From Notamacropus eugenii (lineage: Eukaryota; Chordata; Mammalia; Diprotodontia; Macropodidae), in contig NC_092878.1 in NCBI RefSeq assembly GCF_028372415.1, positions 69,501 through 133,500 on the forward strand: 64,000 bases of DNA, given 5' to 3'. Both the position numbers and the translations under genes were made by a program. Positions 53,760 through 63,629 of the stretch are shown one piece after another; positions within the stretch are counted from its first letter, which is position 1; each line of letters begins with the position of its first letter. Below the pieces are notes generated by a model, which saw nothing but the letters and a program-made list of their open reading frames with translations, had not been told where the DNA came from and searched no databases.

Positions 53760-55545
53760 TAGGGCAAGAGACTCCCAAGTTATTTAACTTCTGCTCTTCT
53801 TGGGAACTGGGAGGGCAGGTCAGGGTAAGAGTAAAGAGAACCTATGTCTGGGGAGGAATCTGGTATGTGGTGGGGAAACTGAGATACCCAGGAAATGGGT
53901 CCTGGGTAAGGCAGATCTTACAGTGGAGTGGTGGGGTAGGGAGAGGATCTGTCTGAGAATCATCAGTCATCCCACTGACTGCGTTATGGGATACCCATGA
54001 GGGGACAGATGGCTCTGGGTTAGTGGTGCGTGGGAGCTGGGGGACTTTGTCCTTGGATCTAGTACCTGGGGAAGATGAGCAGGAAGACGCAGGGTCACTG
54101 CCAGCAGTCTGCAGTCACAGCCAGCATTTATGGGCTAGGGAGGAGCAGCTCTGGGGCTCAATGAGGCCCCAGATGATGGAGCTCCTCCCAATGCCCAGGA
54201 GCTCTCCTCATGGTCAGTGTAGCTCAAGAGCCCCACCCTGGGTGGGGGCATAAGCAAGCACAGCCTATGCCCTACCTCCAATCTGGTTACAGTCAATCAC
54301 TCTAACATACAAGTAGCTGTAATACAGGAAACAGAAGTGTGCGCAAAGTGCTATTGGAGGCCATGGATGGAATAACCATTTCCAAATGAGATGCTGTGAC
54401 AAGCCATCTTGGAAGCAGTGACATTTGTTAAGTAGGGTCTACTCCTAGAATGAACAGGATTTTTACTGAGTTAGTGATGGAAGGGCATTCTGGGCAGAGG
54501 GAATGGTATGGACAAAAATATAGAGGTGGGAAAGTATAGCATATGGACTCATAGGATGGAGACAGATTTGTTTTTCATGGGACTGGGAAATATTCCTCAT
54601 TTGCTAAACATTTGGATGGAGGGAAGCATGCAGGTTTGGGGATTTGTCGAAAGGGGAAATGAGACACTTTCTGGCTTTTAGGGGCAATTGTTTTCCTCAA
54701 AATGGATCTCTGCCCCTTATCCTCACTTAGTATGAGGCAGAGGTTGGCCCTTTTAGAAGACAAGTCTTCTCATTCCTCTACCCATGATGCCCTGAGAATC
54801 CTACAGGACACTGAACCTGTTCCAGGAACTTTAGAGATAAAAACCCTTCCTTACAAATTCAGAAGATGAAGCCCAGAGAAGTGATAGGGCCTGCCCAAAT
54901 CCTAACATCAGTAGAAGGACATTCGACCTCAGGTCCTCTGCTTCCTGGTGGAGGGATGGTGAATAGGACAGTCTGGCTGAGGTTGAGAGGGCTTGAGGGC
55001 ACTGGTAGGAATCAAAGCTGGGAGGGCAGGCTGCTCCCAGATCCTGGACAATGAGTCCTCATTTGGGCAAAGTGCCCAGTAAGTCACTGGGACCACATAC
55101 CATGAGCTGATCCTGGAGCTCAGCAGTGAAGCCTTCACCACAGTCAGCTGCAATATTTATGGGGACAACTCAGAACAGAGAAAATCTAGGGGAGTAGACA
55201 CAATATCTTTGTCTGCCTTTGTCTCTCCAGAGTGTTTTCTTCCTGATCATAAGGGTCTTACCTAAAAATCTTTATTCTTTTTAAAGTTCTCTTCTCACTT
55301 CCCTCCTCTTTGCCTCTAGTCCCAGACTGTGATCACTGGCTTCTAATTCCCATCCACCCTGCCCATCCAGAAGTGTGAGCCTTGTGTCATCTAGTCTCTT
55401 CTAGGGAAGCCAGGAAAGATTTCCTGTTGATCATATTCATAGTCAGCTCCCTGACCAGTTATACTGAAATCAGTCATTCAATTAATTAACAAGCACTTGC
55501 TACCTGCCAGGCTCTGTATGGAAGGATCCCGGGGCTGCACATTGG
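53760..55545. other. Unassigned sequence
   Basis: No supported gene. The short stretch at 55,470-55,515 (AATTAACAAGCACTTGC, CTGCCAGGCTCTG) is an old LINE/SINE scrap. The rest is unrecognised. Confidence 0.35.
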
Positions 55546-55549
55546 CCTA

Positions 55550-55660
55550 GAAAACCACATATTAACATTATTTATGTTTTATTACATCTTTATTTTGTGA
55601 AATATTTCTCAATTACATTTTAATGTGGTTCCAGCTGTATTTGACACCAGGACTAGATGA
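55550..55660. repeat. hAT-like DNA transposon relic
   Basis: TATTTTGTGAAATATTTC, CAATTACATTTTAATGTGG and TTTGACACCAGGACTAGATG resemble the 3' part of Charlie/MER-type hAT elements. The head was not found. Confidence 0.4.
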
Positions 55661-55664
55661 TTAA

Positions 55665-56785
55665 GATCTGAGGCTCAGTTCATCCAAAGGAGAAAGAGAA
55701 AGTCCAGAATTTCTGCCTTTTTTCATCCTCCTTGTTTTTTTGTTTTCTTTTTCCTTTCGTTACTCTTTTGTGAGGCAAGGTATTTTTTTCTTTACATGTT
55801 ATATTTCCTGGAGCAGGATAATTGTCCATTCAAATCCTGAAAATTAGGAAAAGGTGGAAGGTCTCTTAGAAGATCCCTATGTCTTGGGGGATACTGTGCA
55901 ATGGGACAAGGGATTTCTGGTTTTCCCAGAAAAAGGTCTAGTTTTCCCTAAAATGCAACAAAGCTGTCTCTGGGATTTGATTGACCCTTGTCTTCCTTCA
56001 AGTAGCTTCCTGGTCACCTAAGGGCACCTAAAGTCTCATCCACAGGGAGTTGTAGCTTCTTTAACATAGTAACTTCCTTGCAGTCACCCTGCCTTGTCTC
56101 ATTGACCAGCCAAGTTTTCACCTGGATGTGAGAGGAGCCCTATCCAGAAAAATGTCACCATGTCCTTGGTGCACATCCTTGCTATCTTAGAGCCAAGTTA
56201 ACCTCCTTTTTTTAATACTCAATGATTTGTGAGGACCTCATTTCATCCCAATATTGAACCTAAACCTGAGCTAGCTGTTGCTCATGTCCCTAACAAGAGG
56301 AGGGGAGCAGATCCTGAATATCTTTGAAAACAAGGACCCCAGGAGAGTGCAGGGAATCACTGGAAAGTATGCAAAGACCAAGACCAGGCCTCTTGGCCCA
56401 GGTCTTTTCCCATGACCTCTTTGTCCTCTCATCTCCTTCCTTTGTCCTCATTCAGAGTGGTCCTGGTGACCTGGGCTCCTGACAAGGTGAACAACCCAAC
56501 ACCACCAAAGCTATGGCCTCACATCTGGCATAGTCACCGATGCCCAGCCTGCAGCCAACAGGAACCAGTTGTAGTTCTGATTTTTCTGTAATTTTATGTA
56601 TTTTACTTTGAATTTGTGAAACAAAATAATATTTTCCATAACATAGAAGAAAAAGAGATTGCCCATGAATCTGCAGATCTATTATGTACAACGTGCTATT
56701 CCTAGTAAATATATAGTAAAGTTATATGTAATTTTCCACCTTTTCTCTTCCCCTTCTCCAGCCCTAGAAATGGATACCATTAGAC
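55665..56785. other. Unassigned sequence
   Basis: No gene or named repeat was recognised. Confidence 0.35.
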
Positions 56786-56786
56786 A

Positions 56787-56790
<4 letters not shown>

Positions 56791-56829
<39 letters not shown>
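56791..56829. repeat. (TG)n microsatellite
   Basis: About 19 TG units. Confidence 0.95.
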
Positions 56830-56834
<5 letters not shown>

Positions 56835-56879
56835 CATTCTATAGATGCTTCTATTAATCCATTCTTTCTTTGGATGCAT

Positions 56880-57188
56880 ACAGGGGCAGCTTGGTGTTGC
56901 AGTGGATAGAGCACCAGTGCAGGAGTCAGGGGGACCTGAGTTCAAATCTCACCTCAGACACTTGACATTCACTAGCTGTATGACCTTGGGCAAGTCACTT
57001 AACTCCAATTACCTCATCCTGGGTCATCTCCAGTCATCCTGATGGACATCTGGTCACTGCATTCAGATGGCTCTGGAGGAGAAGTGAGGCTGGTGACCTG
57101 CACAGCCCTCTCTCACTCAAAACAAAGTCAAGTGCAAGTCATGTCATCATTTCTCTAATGGTATGGTCTTCTTCAGCAAAGAAGGATG
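56880..57188 (+). mobile_element. RTE-tailed tRNA-derived SINE, full length
   Basis: A complete copy. The head is GGGGCAGCTTGGTG and GCAGTGGATAGAGCACC, with GAGTTCAAATCTCACCTC as the B-box-like part. The core is GACCTTGGGCAAGTCACTTAA. The distal part is CTCTGGAGGAGAAGTGAGG, and the tail is ATGTCATCATTTCTC to GAAGGATGAGC. Body and tail resemble the RTE at 11,260-11,340 and 14,845-14,885. Confidence 0.85.
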
Positions 57189-57189
57189 A

Positions 57190-57228
57190 GCACACACACA
57201 CACACGCGCACACACACACACACACAAG
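57190..57228. repeat. (CA)n microsatellite
   Basis: CA units with one CGCG interruption, grown from the SINE tail. Confidence 0.95.
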
Positions 57229-57299
57229 ATGCATACAGCTCCTTCCTTCACAGATCCTCTGTAGTTCATCTGGGTACTTACAGTAATCAAAATGACTTA

Positions 57300-57645
57300 G
57301 TCACTCAAAGCTGCTTTTAAAACAGAATTGCTGAGTGTATGTGACGTTCTCTTGGTTCTGCCCATTTTGCTCCTCATTATTTCCTGCAGCTCTTTCCATG
57401 TTTTCATCATTTCTTATAGCACAGTAGTATTTTATAATCATCATGTAACACAACTTGTTCAGCCATTCCAAAGTCAATGGGCATCCCCATGATTTCCAGT
57501 TTGTTGCCACCACAGAGAGAATGGCTATAAATATTATAGAACATAGATTCTTTTCCTTTTTCCCAATCATCTTTGCAAATAGGTCTAGTACTGGCATTGC
57601 TGGGTCAAAGGGTACAGGCAGTTTCATAACTCTTATGAATTGATT
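57300..57645 (-). mobile_element. L1 ORF2 C-terminal fragment, inverted
   Basis: One clean minus-strand frame (57,301-57,627) reads MKLPVPFDPAMPVLDLF, VVATNWKSWGCPLTLEW, LNKLCYMMIIKYYCAIRNDE and NGQNQENVTYTQQ. This is the characteristic end of marsupial L1 ORF2. It is truncated on both sides. Confidence 0.8.
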
Positions 57646-57779
57646 GGTTAGTAGTTAGTCTCTCATGCATATATACTTATGTATTCATAGATTTGGGTGT
57701 ATGTATACATGCACTCACAGGCACAAAAAGTGAAAAAAGGTACCTAAACAGTTGTATTTCCCTCATCATCCTGATATAA

Positions 57780-57985
57780 CCTAGATCACGGCATCTTAAA
57801 TTTTTTGTGTCACTTGGTGAAGCTTTTAATAAATGTCTTCTCAGAACACTAGTATGGTTTTTGAAAATTTAATAGTCCAAGGAATTTCAATTAAAAGTTA
57901 GTCAAAATAAAGATGTATTTTTTCCCATCCAAGTTCACAATCCCCCTGAAAACTCTCATCAGATTGTACAGGGGTCAGTATACAC
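57780..57985. repeat. Unnamed interspersed repeat
   Basis: TTTTTTGTGTCACTTGGTGAAG, CTTCTCAGAACA, ATGTATTTTTTCCCATCC and AAGTTCACAATCCCCCTGAAA follow a pattern I remember as common in mammalian non-coding DNA. I cannot name the family. Confidence 0.4.
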
Positions 57986-57989
57986 AGTT

Positions 57990-58605
57990 TATCTGATACA
58001 GATAAATATACCTTCTACTTTGAAGCTGAAGTCCCCTTCTCACTGGAACCTTCCCTGGGTGTCCCAGACTAGCTTCTCTGAACACCCATGGCTGAGCTAG
58101 CCTGGACTTCAGAAGCTGCATCTCAACATTACCAAGCAGATTTTCCTTTCATAGAAAAGTCCTAGAGATCAGAGGAATGGACTTGGGGATTGGAGCCAGG
58201 CAGGCCAACAGCCTTGATTGAGTCTCCTAGGGACTAGGTGTTGTCCTAAGCAGATGGACTCGAGGGCCTCGAGGCCCCCTTCGGACTCACATTTATGAGC
58301 CTGGGAAGTCCCCAAGCTCACCATGAAGTCTGGAGGCTACAGGGGCTGCTTTGTCAGAGGATGGCACACATTTCTCCTCTTCACTCTCATCATTTCTGAA
58401 GGGAGGATACTCTAATTCTAAATCCTGTAATACCATGAATATCTACTGGGTGGAAGGAGGATCCTTGCTTAGGAGATAAATGACTGACTTCACAGTGGAA
58501 GGAATTCTTAGGGCTCTGAAGGATGAAAGTTATCGTTTCAGAGTATTATGATGATTGAATGACTGTTTGGAATCAGTAGAATCAGGAATTAGCGCTTGAA
58601 AGCAA
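57990..58605. other. Unassigned sequence
   Basis: No gene or repeat was recognised. Confidence 0.35.
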
Positions 58606-58609
58606 TAAT

Positions 58610-58835
58610 AACAGCATTCATTTCTATCATAAACCTTGCTGAGCGCTTTCTATATATTATCTCAGCTGATCTGGGAGGAGGGGCTACTTTGACTCCCCCA
58701 CACCCCAGTTCCTGAGGTGAGAGGTTAAGTGACCTGCTAGGGTCACAAAACTATTAAGTGTCTGAGATGAGATTTGAACTCAGGCCTTCCTGCCTCTAAG
58801 TCAGAGGCTACACTGACTGAGTCACCTTGAAATTT
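58610..58835 (-). repeat. MIR/CORE-SINE, inverted
   Basis: GAGGTTAAGTGACCTGCTAGG, GTCACAAAACTATTAAGTGTC and GATTTGAACTCAGGCC, then CTTCCTGCCTCTAAG and ACTGACTGAGTCACCTT. The 5' flank (58,610-58,700) looks like the MIR 3' half (TGAGCGCTTTCTATATATTATCTC). Confidence 0.8.
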
Positions 58836-58839
58836 AGAC

Positions 58840-59590
58840 CCATTTTCTGCTGCAAATGAGGAAAGTGAGTCCCCATGGAAGACTTCCTGTCCCCAGGAAG
58901 AAAATACTGCTTTTATATCCCTGATGAAAATGACAAAACAGAGAGGACTGAACCTCCTTGAAGGTTGGTGATGAGGGAAGGCCTGTGGGTGGGTGGCCTA
59001 TGGGTCAGTAGCCTGTCTGGGCATGGCTCCAGGCCCAGGAGAAGTGTGCAGCCTGGACTCTGTCTGAAGCCTTAGAACAAGTCTCAATAGACCATGTCCA
59101 CACATGCCCCAGAGAAGTACAAATCAAAGACAAACATCTGCCCCTCACCATGTACAATACACTGCCCCCCCCCATCTCCAGACTTTCATTTCTTTTTCCC
59201 TTCATGTGGCCAGAACATCTCCACATAGTCATCCTGTCCCCTGTAATCCCCCACCCAATGGGAAGCTCAGCTGAGATTGTGGAGAAAAGCTGAAGACTGC
59301 AGAGCAGTGATTCATCAGGCTGTTTTAGCAGTCAGACAGAGACCCCAGAGGTCAGGGCAGCATCAGATCGGAAGGAGGCTCATTCCCAAAGCAGACAGAG
59401 AGACAGGAGAGAGGAGGGGAGGGAGGCCTTAGAGAACAGGGTGAGGGCCCTGATGAGGCTGCCCTGGACTTGGGCCAGTAGATTCCAGGGAGGATCCCAG
59501 GAGTCAGTGCTGGGGAGAGAAGCCAGGGGTCAACAAGAACAACCCAGGGACTGCAGACTGGTTTTCTGTCTCAGGTCCATGCTAGGCAAT
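58840..59590. other. 3' flank and presumed 3'UTR of the class I pseudogene
   Basis: No coding signal. On the minus strand this would follow the exon 8 stop. I did not find an AATAAA in sense orientation close to the stop. Confidence 0.4.
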
Positions 59591-59594
59591 TCTC

Positions 59595-59599
59595 TCAAG
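59595..59599 (-). pseudogene. MHC class I exon 8 start (stop codon)
   Basis: After a TTTAG acceptor, CTTGA completes the split codon to Ala and gives TGA at once. Class I exon 8 is usually this short before the stop. The rest of the exon would be 3'UTR. Confidence 0.6.
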
Positions 59600-59768
59600 C
59601 TAAAGAAGGAAAGAAAGATTCAGGGGGATCCTCCAAGTGCCCTCTGGCCTCCAGCCCCTCATCATTCTGAAGGGCCTGCCTCACCACCCAACCCATCCTC
59701 AGCCCAACCTCCCACACGCCCTCCTCTTTGCTTGGCCCCTCCTTCCTTCCTGGTCCCCAGAGTCTCAC

Positions 59769-59813
59769 CTCTGGCTGTGAGAGAAACATCTGACCCCTGT
59801 GCACTGTCATTGC
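59769..59813 (-). pseudogene. MHC class I exon 7 (cytoplasmic)
   Basis: 45 bp, encoding GNDSAQGSDVSLTAR. It matches the family DSAQGSDVSLTA and has AG/GTGAGA borders. Confidence 0.88.
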
Positions 59814-59999
59814 CTGGAGACAAAGGAGGGAAACAACCCAGTCAGAGACATACATCCCAGAACCAGGGCATGGGAAGGGAAGAGGACACCAAGGGAAGGC
59901 TACTGGGCTAGGCTTCTCCTCTGCCTTCTCATTGCTCAGGTCCCAGAGCACCACGGGCTGGCTCCTTCCTTCTACCCTCCACATCTACCCTTTGCTTAC

Positions 60000-60032
60000 C
60001 TGCAGCCTGAACATAATCACCTCCTTTTCTAC
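60000..60032 (-). pseudogene. MHC class I exon 6 (cytoplasmic)
   Basis: 33 bp with AG/GTAAGC borders, encoding GRKGGDYVQAA, the classical cytoplasmic segment with its conserved tyrosine. Confidence 0.9.
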
Positions 60033-60530
60033 CTGGAAAAGAAAACAAATTTCCAGTGAGGAATTGAGGAGAGGATAACACACTAGGCTCTCAGAAGTTC
60101 AAAGATTTGTCTTGGAGACACAACAAATAATCCGGACTGCACCCCTATGCCCCACACCACTCCAGCCTCTAGATCCAAGAGAAAGAGAGAAAAGGCCCCC
60201 AAATGGGCCCGTCCTCCCTGCCAGGCCTGCCCCCAGGGATTCCCAGGGCTGGTCTACAGCCCCCAACGGGGGAGACACCCAGGCCCTTGGGCAGAGATCC
60301 CCATGTTCATGTCTGAGCTGAGTCTGAAGCAGATTCCCCACTCAGCCAGGTATCCTCCAGAGAAATGGCTTCTAGTTGGGGATTTGCTCATCCACACTCT
60401 TAGGACCTGTCTGACTGTTCCTTAGATGAAAAGAAGAGAACTTGAGGACAGAGAGACAAGCTGCTGAGTCAGGGGAAGCCTAGATCTCCATCTTGCCTGC
60501 TCCCTAACGATCCCTCCCAGTCCAGTCTAC

Positions 60531-60638
60531 CTGAATTCTTCTTTCTCCACATCCCAACTCCAGCAATGACTGCAATGAGGAGGTGGAGGCCAGCAGCAAT
60601 CCCCCCCACAATGAGCCAGGTGGATGAGGACTGTGGCT
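60531..60638 (-). pseudogene. MHC class I exon 5 (connecting peptide and transmembrane)
   Basis: 108 bp, phase 1-1. It reads EPQSSSTWLIVGGIAAGLHL, then LIAVIAGVGMWRKKNSG: a short connecting peptide, about 23 hydrophobic residues, and a basic RKK stop-transfer. Confidence 0.92.
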
Positions 60639-60788
60639 CTGAAATGGAAAAGGGAAGTGAGAGGCCCTGATCCCTGTCTGGCCTGAGAGTCACTAACCCC
60701 TCCCTGACACCTACCTCTTAACTCCCCCTCTCTCTGGTCCTGTGGGGTGAGGGATGGTCTTTTCCCAGCCCCTCCTCACTGTCCTTAC

Positions 60789-61064
60789 CCCACTTCAGGG
60801 TGAGGGGCTCAGACAGCCCCTCGTGCTGAACTCTGCTGGTGTATCTCTCTTCCTGGCCCGAGGTCATCTGCACAGCTGCCCACTTCTGGAAGGTGGCATC
60901 TCCTGCAGGCCTGGTCTCAATGAACTCCGTGTCCTGGGGCTGTTCCTCTCCATCCCTCAGCCAAGTCAGGGAGATCTCCTTAGGGTAAAAGTCCTGGGCC
61001 CGGCACCTCAGGGTCACCTCCCCAAGGCGGGCAGTGTGGCGGGTCACTCTGGCAGAGGGTGGGT
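60789..61064 (-). pseudogene. MHC class I exon 4 (alpha3, Ig C1 domain)
   Basis: 276 bp, the standard length, with AG and GTAAGG borders. It reads [80 protein letters not shown] and [12 protein letters not shown]. The first Ig cysteine (LRCRA) is present. The second, normally in YTCRVQH, is Ser (AGC), so the intradomain disulfide cannot form. The CD8-contact acidic loop (PQDTEFIE) is otherwise normal. The frame is open throughout. Confidence 0.92.
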
Positions 61065-61274
61065 CTGGAGGCAAAGGTCAGAGGCATTAACAGGTTCCCT
61101 TTCTCCCCGCCCCTCCAGGGTCACGAGTACTGGTGGGGGGAGGAGAACATCCTACTATACGCCATGAGGTGCAAGGGGTTTCAGGGGGTCGGGGTCCCGG
61201 GGCTGAGGGGAGGTGGAGAAGGGCCACCCAGGAGACCTTGAGTGTAGTGCACACTGGGGCGGGGCCGGCGGTAT

Positions 61275-61545
61275 CTGCCCTCATCAGTGTGTCCTTCCCC
61301 AGCTCCAGGTACTTCTTCAACCACTTCATGCATCTCTCCTCCACGTAGGCTTTATATTCCTCCACGATGCTCCTCTGCGCCTCCCGCTTTCGCTTGGTGT
61401 TCACGGCGGGGGACACGGCCGCCGTCCAGGTGAGGGTCTTCGTGTCCAGGGCGATGTAGTCCCGCCCGTCGTAGGCGTCTTGGAAAAACCCTCACTGGAA
61501 GGTGAGGTCGGAGGACAGCTCTCAGACGTACATGAGCCCCGCCCC
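61275..61545 (-). pseudogene. MHC class I exon 3 (alpha2), stops and lost splice sites
   Basis: The frame that fits class I reads LMYV-stop-ELSSDLTFQ-stop-GFFQDAYDGRDYIALD, then TKTLTWTAAVSPAVNTKRK, REAQRSIVEEYKAYVEERC and MKWLKKYLELGKDTLMRA. The TGA codons are at 61,524-61,522, where the conserved first cysteine of alpha2 should be, and 61,494-61,492. The second cysteine (EERCMKWL) is kept. The normal acceptor and first codons are not visible. The last base is 61,275, followed by AT rather than GT. Confidence 0.9.
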
Positions 61546-61665
61546 CGGCCCAGGGTCAGTGTGGACTCACTCTGACCGATCTCGGGCCCCGCACCCCCGA
61601 GGGGGCTCCTCCCCATCCTCAGGGGGCCTCGGGTGGGACCCCGTTGCCCCTCCCCCGTCACTCAC

Positions 61666-61918
61666 CGCCCACGGTTCTCCAGGCCCACTCGGAAAACCTG
61701 TGCCTCCGCCCTCAAGTTCCGCGTGTTCCACTCCCAGTACTCTGGGTCCTCCTGCTTCTGCTTCATCCACGTCGACTGCGGCTCCATCCTCGGACCCGCG
61801 CCGCAGCTGGCGAAGCGCACGATCTGCTGATCGTCCACGTAGCCCACGGAGAGGAACCGCGGCTCCCCCAGGCCGAGGGAGGACACGGCGGTGTAGAAAT
61901 ATCTCATGGAGTGAGGGC
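61666..61918 (-). pseudogene. MHC class I exon 2 (alpha1), 3' end deleted
   Basis: It opens [20 protein letters not shown], then [25 protein letters not shown] and [11 protein letters not shown], and ends VGLEN-R-G before GTGAGT. These are strong alpha1 hallmarks ([22 protein letters not shown]). The usual end, LRGYYNQSE with its N-glycosylation site, is missing. The deletion leaves two bases in the last codon instead of one, so splicing to a phase-1 exon shifts the frame. A two-residue insertion sits before PEYW compared with human class I. Confidence 0.9.
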
Positions 61919-62709
61919 CTGGGACGTGGGGACGGGCCGGAGTCAGGGCAGGGAGCGCCTAGACCCGACTCCTCGGCCAAGGCCGGGCCAAGGGTGACCC
62001 TGCACCCCGCCACGCCCGGGAGCGACCCTTGAACCCGTGTCCCAAGCCCGCTATCCTGAGATGCCACCCCCGCCCCATCCCCAGTATTCCCACCCCTTCC
62101 CCCCTCCCCCAGGCTGCCACACCGCGCCCCCCCTTTGTAATTCTCCAGACCTCAGCGCTCCGAGATCAGCACCACTCCTTCCCGGACAACAGCCCAGGCG
62201 GGTCCGAGCGCCCCTACTCTGGACGCTGCCCCCACCTCCCGTCCGGGTCCGGGGTGTCTCACACGGCTCACCCTCGGCCCCCCACCTTGTGTCCTCACCT
62301 GCCCCACCCCCCCATCCTCCGTGAAGTTCTTTAACAAAGCTGCCCCAGGTTCTCTCCTAGCTCTTGGGGGAGGAGGACCCGGGGGGAACGGGGGACCCCG
62401 GGCAACTCTGCTTCTTCTTAACACCCCCAGAACTGTGACCCCCATTCTCCTTCCCCATGACCTTCCACTCCCTACTGATCTACTCACCCCCCCAAACTAA
62501 GGGACCGACACGCAGATACCCCCCAAAGCCCCGCTAGGGGGCCGAGGGCTTATTCTGGTTTCTCCCTCTCAGCCCCGGCCGGACCGCACGGACAAGAAGG
62601 AGCCGGTCCGAGGAAACGCTCCCTGGGCTGGGGTCCGAGGAGCTTCATGTAGGGAACCCCATCCCAGCTCCACGGCTACCCCTGGGTGCTGCGTCCAGTC
62701 TCTCCTTAC

Positions 62710-62830
62710 CTGCCCAGGTCTCCGGTAGGGTCAGAGTCCTCACCCAAAGGAGAGCGCACAGAGAGGGCACCTTGGTCCGCAGGAACAGGAGCCCAACATC
62801 AAGGAGACCTGTTTGCCCTGGGAGCGCCAT
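62710..62830 (-). pseudogene. MHC class I exon 1 (leader)
   Basis: The frame from ATG at 62,830 reads MALPGQTGLLDVGLLFLR, then TKVPSLCALLWVRTLTLP and ETWA. It ends in a split Gly codon before GTAAGG. The last 21 residues have the typical class I leader form and length, but the codon at the usual start position is GTG. The only in-frame ATG is 20 codons further upstream. The 41-residue leader is therefore unusually long, and this ATG lies only 44 bp from the Y box. Loss of the original start is a plausible reading. Confidence 0.8.
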
Positions 62831-62839
62831 AGAATCCCT

Positions 62840-62950
62840 CACTTCTGATATGGCTTCCCAGAGGCTCTGCCAGCCAATAGTGGGTGGGAGACAACAAACG
62901 TCACTGGTGACTGGGCAGAAGGAGCCCGACGGACCTGGAGGATATCCCCT
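62840..62950 (-). promoter_or_regulatory. MHC class I SXY-type promoter module
   Basis: On the minus strand, an X2-like TGACGT (62,903-62,898) is preceded by an X1-like CCCAGTCACCAG. It is followed by a Y-box ATTGG (62,878-62,874) with 19 bp between, the helical spacing this enhanceosome needs. In MHC genes the module binds RFX, CREB/ATF and NF-Y and recruits NLRC5 or CIITA. An S-box-like CAGGTCC lies further up (about 62,937-62,931). A kB-like GGGGATATCC is at 62,949-62,940. A TATA-like CCATATC (about 62,852-62,846) lies below Y. Confidence 0.7.
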
Positions 62951-62954
62951 GCTT

Positions 62955-63370
62955 GATAGACCTTGGCTCTCTCTCTGTCATTCCCAGAACAGCCTCTAAT
63001 TCTATGGAGCAGCCGAGGCTCCCTCCCTCCCATCATCACTCCAGGAGCGTGCCGCTCTTGTGCTCCCAGCTTGAATCAAAGAAAAAGAAGGGTTAGAGCT
63101 AGAGTTCACCCTTCCCTCCGGCCCTCCTCAGTGCGACCCTTTCCCTTCCTTAGAAGTTGGGGAGAAAATGTCCCCAGCCCAGACTGAGGGGGTCTGAGGA
63201 CTGAAGAAATCTGCAGGCTGATGAGACCAGGGGCTGCCCCTCAGATTTAACGACGGCCATCCCAGCTGTAACTTGGGCAAGTCTTGTAACCTCCCCAGGC
63301 CCTATAGACAAACAAGCCAGGACCCAAGAATGCAGAGGAAATCAGAGTCCAGGAATTGGAACTGGGAATC
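62955..63370. other. 5' flank of the class I pseudogene
   Basis: No coding or repeat content was recognised. No clear ISRE was found. Confidence 0.4.
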
Positions 63371-63375
63371 CGAGT

Positions 63376-63625
63376 AGAAGAGAGGCAGGGATGTGATCCA
63401 GTGGATAAAGCCAAGGGCCTGTAGTCAGGAAGAACTGACTTTCAATGCAGGCCGCAGACATTTACTAGCTGTGTGACCCTGGGAAAGTCACTTAACCCTG
63501 TTTGCCTCCATTTCCCCATCTGAAAAATGATCTGGAGAAGGAAAGGGCAAGCCACTCCAGTTTCTTTGATTAGAAAAACCCAAAAGGGGTCACAATGAAT
63601 CAGGCACAACTCAGTAACAAAAAGG
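63376..63625 (+). mobile_element. tRNA-derived SINE with RTE/BovB-like tail
   Basis: The head includes GATCCAGTGGATAAAGCC. The core is CTAGCTGTGTGACCCTGGG, then AAAGTCACTTAACCCTG and TTTGCCTCCATTTCC. The tail is AAACCCAAAAGGGGTCAC, then CAGGCACAACTCAGTAAC. Same type as 14,937-15,185. Confidence 0.8.
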
Positions 63626-63629
63626 AAAG

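Larger units (their letters stand above)
59595..62830 (-). pseudogene. MHC class I heavy-chain pseudogene
   Basis: The family presents peptides or lipids with beta-2-microglobulin at the cell surface. All eight exons can be placed in order on the minus strand: leader, alpha1, alpha2, alpha3, transmembrane and three cytoplasmic. Exons 4 to 7 are open, in the standard 1-1 phase, with GT-AG borders. The groove exons are not. Exon 2 is 253 bp instead of about 270 and changes phase. Exon 3 has two in-frame stops, no recognisable acceptor, and AT where the donor GT should be. Alpha3 also has Ser in place of its second cysteine. Strong CpG content over 61,300-62,600 is typical of class I 5' ends. 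I cannot assign it to a named marsupial class I lineage. Confidence 0.9.

Noticed and set aside
59441-59911. 156-codon plus-strand frame opposite the class I 3' exons
   Set aside because: It overlaps exon 7 antisense, has a Pro/Ser-rich composition from GC skew and shows no motif.
61502-62067. Long frames (166-176 codons) on both strands over class I exon 2 and intron 1
   Set aside because: They are shadows of CpG-rich class I sequence. Only the HSMRYF frame matches the family.
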